Shown here: one piece after another, positions 7,694 through 14,851 of the stretch
Layout of the letters: each line of letters opens with the position of its first letter
Numbering within the stretch: the stretch's first letter is position 1
Assembly (NCBI GenBank): GCA_018985225.1
Contig: JADGIF010000203.1
Coordinates: forward strand, 1-14,851
Direction of reading: 5' to 3'
DNA from: Amoeboradix gromovi
Lineage: Eukaryota; Sanchytriomycota; Sanchytriomycetes; Sanchytriales; Sanchytriaceae
Length of the DNA: 14,851 bases
The notes under the pieces: model-generated
What the model saw: the letters and a program-made list of their open reading frames with translations, nothing else
Databases searched by the model: none
Told to the model about the DNA's origin: nothing
Position numbers and translations under genes: made by a program

Positions 7694-8953
7694 TTATTCG
7701 TCAAATACCTTAACTGGGTCTGCATGTTCTGGGTATTGCTCATAATATTTGATGTTATCGTCTCGTGGACCGCGGTGCTTGTCATATAGAGGTTGGCAAT
7801 TAAAATTAAGTTGATAGTTGACCATTGGAGTAGTTTCATTTTCCATTTTCTTAAACGGACCATCTGGAGGATATTTATCGTAAAATATACCACTAGACTT
7901 GAGAGATAAATAATTAGAATATGTATATGCCACCTTTACTCGAGGAACCATTAAAACTCGAGGGTAACCTAATTTTATAAAATCTAGACAGAGAGTTTGG
8001 CACTCTGAGCTTGCACATTCCCCAGGATCTTTAAATAGAGCATTTCTGTTAGATCCACGTCTAAATATGTAGCCATTCAAAAATGGCTTCGCGGATAAGG
8101 AGACCATACCATTCCAAGCACAAGATACTTGTAATGGCAGCTGTTGTAGTCCCCTTCTTCGTGAGGGTACATCTCTATATATGTTATCCAGCTTGGCATA
8201 CTTAAACTGCAGTCCATTTATATCCAACGCAACCCAAGAATCATAGAATATAAGATTATTGCCCATTCCTTTTACGTAGTCCATACCCCCAGATATACTT
8301 GCTTTGTTCAAAACTCTTTGGAACTCTAATTCCAGCAAGTCATTGGCACAGAAATATATGTCATTGATAAATAACACGCTGTCATACGACAAGTGATCTT
8401 CATAATGGCCCGCATAATGCTTGATTTTTGCAACCGATCTATACAATGGATTCATGGCCTTGTTCCTTATGTAGACTAGATAATCTATACGATGGTTTCT
8501 ATCAGTATTGTTTAGAATGTTGTTTATTGGCGATGTCTCAATACGATGTTTTGATTCCAAGAAAGGCACATATTTGGAGAGAATACTGGTGGTATTGTCC
8601 AAACTTCCGCTCTCAAAAACACTTAAAAATACGTTTTTAGGTCCCACAAAACGAACAAATTCATTAATGCTCGTCATCAAATGAGGTAGGACATTTTCGT
8701 TGTTATGCAGGTTAACTGCTATATAATATTTTCTGTCCCTCAGTTTAATATATCTATCAGCTAAAATACTTTTACAAAAATCTTGACTCTCTAGTGGCTC
8801 TTGTGTAAAAGAAGACTTATTTGGCACCTGTTGAATTATTTGGTATTTTAGCAGAGTGGTTTTGGGTAAATTCATATACATAATACTACAGGCTATGAAT
8901 AATATTGCTTGTAAGTTGATTCCTCCAATTTTGACCATTTTACTTCGATGCAT
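7694..8953 (-). CDS. CAP59/CMT1-family mannosyltransferase, type II Golgi membrane protein
   Basis: A complete 419-residue frame. Residues about 12-29 (INLQAILFIACSIMYMNL) form one hydrophobic segment near the N-terminus after a short basic tail, a signal anchor that would place the catalytic domain in the Golgi lumen. Family landmarks in order: YYIAVNLHNNENVLPH (76-91), GPKNVFLSVFESGS (104-117), HRID and IRNKAMNPL (154-170), the metal or nucleotide-binding-like region DSVLFINDIYFCANDLLEL (191-209), FYDSWVALDINGLQF (236-250), SCAWNG (277-282) and ECQTLCLDF near 319-327. This is the family of Cryptococcus CMT1, an alpha-1,3-mannosyltransferase, and CAP59, and it is essentially fungal. It uses GDP-mannose in the characterised member; the acceptor here is unknown. 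Start is the ATG at 8953; Met6 is possible. It converges on the cullin and diverges from the secreted protein. Confidence 0.88.
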   Translation of the reverse strand: MHRSKMVKIGGINLQAILFIACSIMYMNLPKTTLLKYQIIQQVPNKSSFTQEPLESQDFCKSILADRYIKLRDRKYYIAVNLHNNENVLPHLMTSINEFVRFVGPKNVFLSVFESGSLDNTTSILSKYVPFLESKHRIETSPINNILNNTDRNHRIDYLVYIRNKAMNPLYRSVAKIKHYAGHYEDHLSYDSVLFINDIYFCANDLLELEFQRVLNKASISGGMDYVKGMGNNLIFYDSWVALDINGLQFKYAKLDNIYRDVPSRRRGLQQLPLQVSCAWNGMVSLSAKPFLNGYIFRRGSNRNALFKDPGECASSECQTLCLDFIKLGYPRVLMVPRVKVAYTYSNYLSLKSSGIFYDKYPPDGPFKKMENETTPMVNYQLNFNCQPLYDKHRGPRDDNIKYYEQYPEHADPVKVFDE

Positions 8954-9146
8954 TTAGGATTATCCGGCTTGGCGGTTTCAACATTGAACCGCATGTAATT
9001 TAAAGCCACTATAGCAAACTAATTGCTTTTGTCTCCTTTTAAAGGAGACTTGCCGATTTTTAGACAAGTAGTTTAAATCGGCAGTTTCTGAGATATATTT
9101 TGATAAACGGCCTAATTACTCCTTTTTAGGTGAAACGTTTACAATA
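8954..9146. promoter_or_regulatory. 193-base divergent promoter region with three inverted repeats
   Basis: This gap separates the ATGs of the mannosyltransferase and the secreted protein, so it must hold both promoters. It contains a near-perfect palindrome at 8972-8992 (GCGGTTTCA, four bases, TGAACCGC, one bulged T), a perfect one at 9031-9049 (GTCTCCTTT, one base, AAAGGAGAC) and a 9-bp stem at 9051-9059 and 9075-9083 (TGCCGATTT and AAATCGGCA). Palindromes this long are unusual for the window and may be transcription-factor sites or DNA hairpins. Confidence 0.5.
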
Positions 9147-10430
9147 ATGCGCTCTGCTGTTCTACTAATTATTCTTTGCATGGTACTTCTTAATAAAAAT
9201 GTTCAAATATCCCCAAAAGTATCAAAAAACTTAGCGAACGAATTCAAGGTAGTGAATATACTAAATTTGAAGACACTAGGAAACATAACAGTGAGTCACA
9301 TGGAAGTCGTGTTTGAAAGCCAGGACGCATATAACCCTGCAGTATTGGAACTGCCTTTTGGAAGTAGATACCGGTTCTTAATGATTGGTAGAAAACCTTC
9401 AAATAAAATTAGGCGAGTAAACGACAAGGAATACAAGTACAGTGAGCCAGTTTATTGCTATGGTAATTTTGTAAAACACAGATTAGAGTGTGAGTCTAGC
9501 GAATCAAAAGTGTCAGTAGCCCCAGATTGGAATGCTATTGATAACAGAATGCGGATGGGCATTGGAGATGCAAGCTCCAAGTACGATTTCCAAGATCCCC
9601 GGTTGTGGTATGGTAAAATAAACAACAAGACTGAAATACTTGTTAGCTTTACTTGCGCTAGCAGCTGGAATCACCAGATTCGAACGACTTGCACAGGTTA
9701 CGCTCATTCTGTGATTCCAGACTTGCATAGAATCATAACAAATGGTACAGCAGGTTTATCTAAAGAGCAAGAACTGATAAACATAAACTTAAAAGGCTCT
9801 AAAGATCAGTACATCAAGAATGTGAGTCCAATTAGTTATGATTCGCAATTGTTTATCTATAAGATGCGGCCGCTACAAATTATTAAACATGATTTTATTA
9901 ATCGAATAGACGAGTTGTTTATTAATCTACCTACTCCGGCCTGCTTAGATATTCAGAACGATGACATAGATGTACACCTAGCTAGTAATGCTCTTCATAT
10001 TGGACTTTGTGAGCATCCCTGTTTTCCGAAAATAGAGCAAACAAGGATTGTGTTCATGATTCACTTTAAATTGGTAAACATAGGGTTAAATTATCCTTTG
10101 TACAAAAGGGTGCTACTATTTATGGATCCTAAAACTTATAAAGTAGATAGGATATCACCGCTCATAGAGCTCGAAGGAATCTCAAAGTCGGAGTTGGTTT
10201 TTGATTTAAACATGAATTACTCGCCTGAATCAGGTAATTGGAGCACATCGAATGCAAATTACACGGGTATGGTATCTGGTTACCTTAATACGCCAATAAT
10301 ATTAACATTAGGAATTGACTTGCAGAGAAAGTCAAGACTAGCATACTTCACAGCGAAAGATATGTATACCCAGTCCATGAAATGCACAAAGGAAGTGGCC
10401 AATATTATAAAAAATAAAAAGTTTATCTAA
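9147..10430 (+). CDS. secreted glycoprotein, possible five-bladed beta-propeller (glycosidase/glycosyltransferase-like)
   Basis: A complete 427-residue frame. The N-terminus (MRSAVLLIILCMVLL) is a classic signal peptide. There is no later membrane segment or KDEL-type tail, so the protein is probably secreted or lumenal. At least five N-glycosylation sequons are visible (NIT 46, NKT 160, NGT 199, then NVS, NWS and NYT). Features recalling a fungal propeller family related in layout to GH43/GH130-type folds are YNPAVLELPFGSRYRFLMIG (62-81), EPVYCYGNF with a later Cys pair, DPRLWYG (150-156) with ILVSF, and MRPLQIIKHDF further on. In such propellers the DPR element sits at the ligand-binding face. 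I cannot name a substrate, and the family call is from pattern memory. It shares its promoter region with the mannosyltransferase, consistent with a joint role in glycan or wall biology. Confidence 0.75.
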   Translation: MRSAVLLIILCMVLLNKNVQISPKVSKNLANEFKVVNILNLKTLGNITVSHMEVVFESQDAYNPAVLELPFGSRYRFLMIGRKPSNKIRRVNDKEYKYSEPVYCYGNFVKHRLECESSESKVSVAPDWNAIDNRMRMGIGDASSKYDFQDPRLWYGKINNKTEILVSFTCASSWNHQIRTTCTGYAHSVIPDLHRIITNGTAGLSKEQELININLKGSKDQYIKNVSPISYDSQLFIYKMRPLQIIKHDFINRIDELFINLPTPACLDIQNDDIDVHLASNALHIGLCEHPCFPKIEQTRIVFMIHFKLVNIGLNYPLYKRVLLFMDPKTYKVDRISPLIELEGISKSELVFDLNMNYSPESGNWSTSNANYTGMVSGYLNTPIILTLGIDLQRKSRLAYFTAKDMYTQSMKCTKEVANIIKNKKFI

Positions 10431-10543
10431 AATGCAATTGAATAACTTTCTACTTATTCGATCTTTATAAACGTTATGTGTCAACGATTAAAGAATATCG
10501 CGTTGAATTTAAAGGTAGTTTATATAAAGTAGCTCAGCCATAA

Positions 10544-10555
10544 ATGAGGCTTTAA
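10544..10555 (+). promoter_or_regulatory. minimal upstream open reading frame before the MscS-like gene
   Basis: The sequence ATGAGGCTTTAA encodes Met-Arg-Leu-stop and is directly followed by the main ATG at 10556. If the transcript starts upstream of 10544, ribosomes would meet this start first and terminate exactly at the main start. That could lower or condition translation. If transcription starts within it, it has no effect. The transcript start is not visible. Confidence 0.3.
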
Positions 10556-12681
10556 ATGGACTCTCTCAAGACACCTTTTAATAAAGTTTCAAAAGAACAA
10601 GAAAAGGGTGGAAAACCTTCCAATTCAGATGAGTTGCTGACAGTCCACAAAGCTACAGCAAGTGCGTCTCAGATAACTCTATTTAGTGGGCGTAGACGGT
10701 CACTTTCCCAACCAGACTTGGCTAAAATTGATGCTTCACAAAATTCTAGTATTGCAAAGATAAATTCAGAAAAAGGCTCTAAGATTAGCGTAAAAAGTAA
10801 GGCAGATACACCAAAAACATCCGTTGTCAGTCTCAAAACTGAGAAGCGAGCTGTTGTTGCGGAGATGGTAAAGGGATATGAGGTGACCCCGCGTATATCC
10901 ACATTTAAGCTAACAGAAGTGCCGCCACAGATTCAAAGTGCGCCTCCTAATTCGTCGTATTCATCTATTATCAGTTTCGAAACTGATAAGATGCAAACAA
11001 ATTACAGAAAAAAAGCAGCAATGAATAGACTAACTGTAGATATGTCAAGTAATGCGAGCTTTAACAGCTCATCTCTCCTAAGGAATCCTGAATACAGAAG
11101 GACTATTGCTGTAATGGATGCAAATTTAAACATTAAAAAGTTCTCATCAGCGTCGTCCACTCCACCTCCAGCAATATCATTGCCGGTTCCAAACAATACT
11201 AGCCAAACTATAGCAAATCCTAGAGCAGTCTCTCGAGCTACCACAATGCCAGAAAAGAAATTATCGACCTTAACCAGCGTCAAATTTGGCTCTTTTGAAG
11301 AACCGAGTTTCGTTTCTGTAGACATTTTAGAAGACGTGAAAACTAAAGAATCTCCTGTTAACACACCTCCGTTTAAGGTGTTTAGAGCTAATATTCCTTC
11401 CTTTTTGAAGGCTTTGTTATTTATTGCTGTGGTAGCATCGACTGCATTTCTAAGTCTCCTTAGTCTCTACAGCTTACCTCAATATGCATTTATTCCAACA
11501 CTACTGTATCTTTTGACTAACTTAGGCTTATTTTCGCGATCGTCTCGAACGTTCTGTTCTTCTCACTTGATATTCCAAACTCTTCAATACTGATTAAAGA
11601 ATTATATTCTTCTTATCCACTGCTAATATCTGCTCTAGTTGGTCTATTTTTTGCCCAGATAGTGAGTGGTATCGTTTCCTCAATCAACCTTATTAGCTCT
11701 TGGGTGCCATTTATTCTATTTTTGTCTGCTGGTTGCTCTGCTATACTGATAACTTTAGAGATTTTTGCTTTAAATATGTCTTTTGCGATGGTAAAGTCTC
11801 TTAGAACGACATATACTGATCAATTGGATGGAATTTTAAAGTTATGCATTGCTATTCGGAAAAAGCATTCCGGAGTTAAGCTAGATGTATATGATACATT
11901 CTTTTCAAGGATATTGTTCTCTGAACTAAGTCTAGGAAATGATAGAATAACAAGGAAACTTGTTTCGCCATATACTGTAAATGAGAGCGTTTTTAAAAGC
12001 TTAAATTTGTATGATAACGCTGATATAACAGAGATAGAGCTAACAGAATGCATCGAGCACATAATACAAAAATCGCAATACGAAATAGAAGAAAAAAGAA
12101 GTGTTTATTTTTGCTGTAAAAAAACTCACAAAGTTTTTCTTCAATTCGGATTGTTCTGCTCATTTATTGTTATGGCAGTAGGAATACTCGGAGTTCCTTT
12201 TGGCCTGCCCTTCTTTTTCTTTGGCCTAGTTGCGTCACCAATACTAATTAGACCAGTTTTGACAGCAATTGAATATGGAAAAATTATTTCAACAAGAAAT
12301 TGGCACATTGGAGATTTGATACAGTTGGACGAGCCAGCTAGGCTGACGGGATTTGAGTTTAACCAGCTGCACTTAAAAACTTATAACCAAAAGGTTATTG
12401 TGAAAAAATATCCATTACAAGAGATTTGTATTATTGACCATATAAGTAAAAAGTACAATATACAAGGAACATTTAACAAAGATGAGCAGTACCTAATATT
12501 TAAAGGACTGACTAAGAAGACACACAGATTTGTAAAAGCGATTAATATCGAGCTTATATCAAAGAACAAAACTACGATAATACTAGATTTTAAAAGAAAT
12601 CCAAGAAACTGTTTAGCAGCCATAGAAGAAGTACTGAAAAAGTACGAACTACCATTTGAACATGTTGAACTGGAATTATAA
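10556..12681 (+). CDS. MscS-like mechanosensitive ion channel (two exons)
   Basis: Exons 10556-11505 and 11526-12681 join across a 20-nt intron to give 701 residues. Residues 1-280 form a Ser/Thr/Lys-rich, probably disordered cytosolic tail. Hydrophobic segments follow at about 284-305, 311-331, 349-372, 377-400 and 519-560. Residues 479-494 (LYDNADITEIELTECI) fit the single EF-hand-like module placed before the pore in fungal and plant MscS homologues. The last membrane stretch runs into RPVLTAIEYGKII then NWHIGDLIQLDEPARLTGFE (574-593), matching the FxxGDxVxI...G beta domain that follows the MscS pore helix. The remainder resembles the C-terminal vestibule. Fungal Msy1/Msy2 of this type reside in the endoplasmic reticulum and handle calcium in osmotic shock; location here is unknown. 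The pore helix lacks the usual Gly/Ala-rich pattern, so the family call is good but not certain. Confidence 0.7.
11506..11525 (+). other. 20-nt spliceosomal intron in the MscS-like gene
   Basis: The intron reads GTATCTTTTGACTAACTTAG. It splits Leu317 after the second base (phase 2). Retention shifts the frame to a stop at 11591-11593. Removal joins a hydrophobic segment to further membrane segments and a 384-residue C-terminal part. The exon 2 frame is closed by a stop at 11518-11520, which lies inside the intron, as expected. CTAAC is a canonical fungal branch-point sequence. Confidence 0.88.
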
Positions 12682-12687
12682 AATAAA
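12682..12687 (+). terminator. AATAAA signal just after the MscS-like stop codon
   Basis: AATAAA starts at the base immediately after the TAA stop (12679-12681), implying a very short 3' untranslated region. Confidence 0.45.
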
Positions 12688-12868
12688 TATCACTTTTACC
12701 TTTACGAAATGATATCGTGAAATGACATGATACCGATGACAAGGCTGATCATTGCCAGATCTAATCATGAGATGGGGTAAAACCTGAACGTCACCTTAAA
12801 ACGAGCTACCCATAAAGTAAATAAATAACCATTCTTTCCCCCTGAATTTTATATTGCTGGCCGATATA

Positions 12869-13231
12869 ATGAATATCAAATACTTGCTGAACCCAGAAAA
12901 TGACGACAAAGCCAGCTACTCCTGTACGCCCAAGCTGAAGATTGATTTATTTACTTATATTTGTGAGTCTGGATATTGTCCAATATGCAAAACAGCTTTT
13001 GTGAGCAAAGGTAGTGCATCTAGACACTACTTTTGTGTTCACTCTGCAGCCTTGAAGTGCCCATTCTGTCCCCGTAAAATTAAGTACTTGGGTAGAATGG
13101 ATTTGTTAAAGCAGCACCTGATACGTTGCCAACAAGGTAAGTTTATCACCCACAGCGAGTTAAAACGAATATACTTGTTTGCTTTGAATCAGATGAATAT
13201 CAAGATACCATCATGCAGATCCGTAAGGTAA
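12869..13231 (+). CDS. small two-finger zinc protein (C2H2 plus C2HC)
   Basis: A 120-residue protein. Finger 1 is CPIC, 12 residues, H, four residues, H (starting YCPICKTAF, ending FCVH). Finger 2 begins CPFC and ends KQHLIRC, giving a C2HC arrangement with a longer spacing of about 15 residues. Short spacing between the fingers suggests one compact module that binds DNA, RNA or a protein. The C-terminal tail is basic (KRIYLFALNQMNIKIP). I chose the ATG at 12869 because the upstream in-frame candidate at 12854 is TTG. No family name can be given with confidence. A GTAAGT-like donor at 13137 is not needed, since the frame stays open through it. Nothing certain is seen between 12688 and 12868. 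Confidence 0.65.
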   Translation: MNIKYLLNPENDDKASYSCTPKLKIDLFTYICESGYCPICKTAFVSKGSASRHYFCVHSAALKCPFCPRKIKYLGRMDLLKQHLIRCQQGKFITHSELKRIYLFALNQMNIKIPSCRSVR

Positions 13232-13233
13232 AA

Positions 13234-13239
13234 AATAAA
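13234..13239 (+). terminator. AATAAA signal after the zinc-finger gene
   Basis: AATAAA starts three bases after the TAA stop at 13229-13231, the same tight arrangement as at the end of the MscS-like gene. Confidence 0.45.
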
Positions 13240-13540
13240 CATTATAATACAATCTTCATGAGAGTTTCTGAAATGCACATCACTTCCTATTCTGCGTGTA
13301 GTTCATAGATTACTAGTTCAAGCATCGTCAGAAATTGTATTAGAAATTCACGAAAAGTCGTGTTATTTTCCAAAAATCTGTAAGACGATGATTTAGCACA
13401 ATCATCATTAGTTCATATTGCTAACAGTAAAAGCTTTATTTCCATGTACCAATTTCACACTGAGGACTCTTGGTCTCTAAATGTCCTTCATTCTAAATTC
13501 CACTGGAAGCACTTTCACCAAACTTTACATGAAACAATAA
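13240..13540. other. intergenic stretch with no recognisable gene
   Basis: Both strands are closed by stops in all frames at short intervals. A small hairpin (GATGAT, eight bases, ATCATC) lies near 13386-13405. No tRNA-like cloverleaf, repeat or coding signal was recognised. Confidence 0.5.
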
Positions 13541-14045
13541 TCGTGACAGCTCGATTGTTTTCTTGAATAAATCATTTTATCGCGAATTTGTATGCATTTT
13601 TATATAATTTCAAGATTTTTCCAGATTTTTCTAATAGCTTAAATGTTCATATTCTTCCTATTCGCAAAATAGTAAATGGAATAAATAGATGTAATACTGA
13701 ATATGCCAAATCTAAAGAAATAACTAACAGGTGCAGCATTCATTCATCAACACTGAGGAAATGGTCCAAGCATGGAAGAATTATATGTCTTTCAATGCCT
13801 ATAATGAGATGAACAATAAAAATAAACTTGAAAACCGTTTATTTAATAATTCTTGTGATTAGTCTTACCGAATATGCGACAAAAGAGATCATATGGCAGC
13901 AAGGAACATATACATCAAGTATCTGCATCCTTATTCAATCCCGCCTCAGGGTAGTGAAAGCGTGAGCAATCACTGTAACGAATTTACTAGCACCGCTAGT
14001 TTCTCTGTGGAAATTCTCGATTTTCTCGGAAATAAGGACTTTTAA
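13541..14045 (+). mobile_element. internally deleted IS607-type element with Fanzor C-terminal remnant
   Basis: The segment 13541-13865 is the second copy of repeat H. It encodes a frame from about 13665 with SKEITNRCSIHSSTLRKWSK followed by HGRI, the IS607-like helix-turn-helix. That frame stops at 13812, and a nearby frame continues with LENRLFNNSCD. After one TAG (13860-13862) the same frame runs from 13863 to 14045 with SYRICDKRDHMAARNIYIKY. RDxxAARNI is the hallmark of the last RuvC motif next to the zinc ribbon in TnpB and Fanzor nucleases. Known IS607 elements carry a recombinase gene followed by TnpB or Fanzor on the same strand, which is the order seen here. Most of both proteins is missing, so the copy cannot be autonomous. 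Confidence 0.5.
13863..14045 (+). pseudogene. C-terminal fragment of a Fanzor/TnpB-like RNA-guided nuclease
   Basis: This is a 60-codon open stretch ending in TAA at 14043-14045. The start has Cys-Asp-Lys-Arg-Asp-His-Met-Ala-Ala-Arg-Asn-Ile (13875-13910), matching the RDxxAAxNI signature that holds the last catalytic Asp of the RuvC fold. The following tail (YIKYLHPYSIPPQGSES and on) is Ser/Asn-rich, as the tails of these proteins often are. No start codon and no earlier RuvC motifs are present, so it is a fragment. Fanzor2 proteins of eukaryotes and giant viruses are typically carried by IS607-type elements, in line with the neighbouring helix-turn-helix. Confidence 0.5.
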
Positions 14046-14062
14046 CGAGGAGAATCGACACT

Positions 14063-14508
14063 TGGGATACCAAATATAAAAATTAGACCAAGTCATGTTT
14101 TAAAGGAGGTGCTCCGCAAGGAGGAAATACTGTTATTAATAAAAGTCCTTTCAAACCAATTTTCTTTTATTAATGTCATTCCCCTCTTTAAAATAAAACA
14201 AGATGACCCGCTATCTCTTTCAAATAAGGTCTTTGAGTGACTAAGCAAAAGGTGCATTTTTAGACGATACTCTTTATCTGTTCCATTTTCTTTTTCTTCT
14301 TACCACCCTTCGTATAACTTATTTTTGTTTTCTATTCTTATTAATCATTTTTTCTAAGATTTGGATGGAAGAAAAGCTTTTATGCTAAAATAATTTACTT
14401 GAACCAGTCAGATTAATTTAATTTACTTTACTATCGGTTGATCCACACTTGATAAAATGCTTCAAACTATTTCAGAAAGTTAGTCTAGTTTTGATATTTG
14501 ATGTCCCA
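14063..14508 (-). mobile_element. 446-bp inverted-repeat element, family M, second full copy
   Basis: The ends are TGGGATACCAAATATAAAAA (left) and the inverted TTGATATTTGATGTCCCA (right). Read on the minus strand, 14296 to 14063 aligns with 5018-5233, including AAATGCACCTTTTGCTT, a GAAAGAGAT block and the TTTCCTCC...GGAGCACC block. The coding-like frame of the other copy is recognisable (EYRL, FERDSGSS, ILK) but broken by frameshifts. It lacks the repeat-N insert found at 4859-4968. It lies 18 bases after the stop of the Fanzor-like fragment, in opposite orientation. Confidence 0.6.
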
Positions 14509-14699
14509 GATGTTTAAAACTTCTAATTTGCTAGAAATACAGTAATTTCAAAGAGAAGTTGACAACGTTAGTCGCTCCGTTGAGGATACTTACTCTCCCA
14601 CTATCCTGATTTAGAATTAAGCAGGGTTACTTGTATTTCAAGTATGCTCCTCATTGTATTCGGCATTGTGTAGCTCATGTGCATTTTGACGCCTACTTT

Positions 14700-14851
14700 A
14701 AATGTGAAGAATTCGAAAATCATGAAGATTTCAAACCCCACACTTCTCAAGTGTAGGCAACTTGGGGAAATACCATTTGAGCATGTTCTTGCCTACATTA
14801 TTTTGAAGTACCTGGATTAATATCTCTATGGTCTTGGTGACCGCATTGCTG
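14700..14851 (-). pseudogene. possible transposon-protein remnant at the window edge
   Basis: Minus-strand frames starting at the window edge read CGHQDHRDINPGTSK then a stop, and in the next frame NVGKNMLKWYFPKLPTL. A Cys followed by RDIN and a basic stretch resembles the TnpB/Fanzor end motif, and a single frameshift would join the two pieces. The evidence is slight, and the rest lies outside the window. No other gene is visible from 14509 to 14851. Confidence 0.2.

Noticed and set aside
11521-11593. Assembly frameshift or programmed -1 frameshift in the MscS-like gene
   Set aside because: A GT...CTAAC...AG block of the exact length needed fits better, and the same 20-nt design recurs in VIP1. 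No slippery heptamer was seen.
12710-12800. C/D-box snoRNA-like motifs (GATGA, CTGA twice, ATGA)
   Set aside because: The boxes are imperfect and wrongly spaced for guide regions, with no clear terminal stem.
13137-13155. GTAAGT...CACAG as a 19-nt intron in the zinc-finger gene
   Set aside because: The frame stays open through it, it has no TAAC branch motif, and removal would shift the frame.
1-14851. tRNA, rRNA and CRISPR arrays
   Set aside because: No cloverleaf with conserved loops, no rRNA-like block and no regularly spaced direct repeats were found by eye.

Overview
The window looks like nuclear DNA of a fungus with a small, AT-rich, gene-dense genome. The protein types point to fungi: a diphosphoinositol kinase/phosphatase of the Vip1/Asp1 type, a CUL1-type cullin and, most tellingly, a CAP59/CMT1-type mannosyltransferase. 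Compactness and very short introns would suit an early-diverging lineage (Rozellomycota or microsporidia-like), but that placement is inference. The standard genetic code fits all genes.

Layout. Positions 1-888 hold decayed mobile DNA. Minus strand: a small coiled-coil protein (919-1353), then VIP1 (1590-4642). A 730-base gap (4643-5372) between the divergent VIP1 and cullin genes is mostly filled by a 519-bp inverted-repeat element. The plus-strand cullin (5373-7628) converges, 65 bases apart, on a minus-strand type II Golgi mannosyltransferase (7694-8953). That gene shares a 193-base, palindrome-rich divergent promoter with a secreted glycoprotein of possible beta-propeller fold (9147-10430). 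Then, on the plus strand, come an MscS-like channel (10556-12681) and a small zinc-finger protein (12869-13231). From about 13541 to the right edge there is mobile DNA again.

Main discovery. Two genes, VIP1 and the MscS-like channel, are each interrupted by one intron of exactly 20 nt. Both have the layout GTAT-N8-TAAC-N-TAG, and removal restores an open frame into a credible downstream protein. The only branch-point-like motif lies directly against the acceptor. These are extremely short spliceosomal introns.

Second discovery. Two diverged copies of a repeat (about 560-888 minus and 13541-13865 plus) encode a MerR-like helix-turn-helix resembling the N-terminus of IS607-type serine recombinases. 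In the right copy it is followed at once by a motif typical of TnpB/Fanzor C-termini (RDHMAARNI). This looks like an internally deleted eukaryotic IS607/Fanzor element. A separate family of 440-520 bp elements with inverted termini carries another small reading frame with a faint zinc-ribbon/RD motif.

The genes do not form one pathway. The mannosyltransferase and secreted protein share a promoter region and both enter the secretory route. The rest are housekeeping or signalling genes packed closely, with AATAAA signals at or just after several stop codons.
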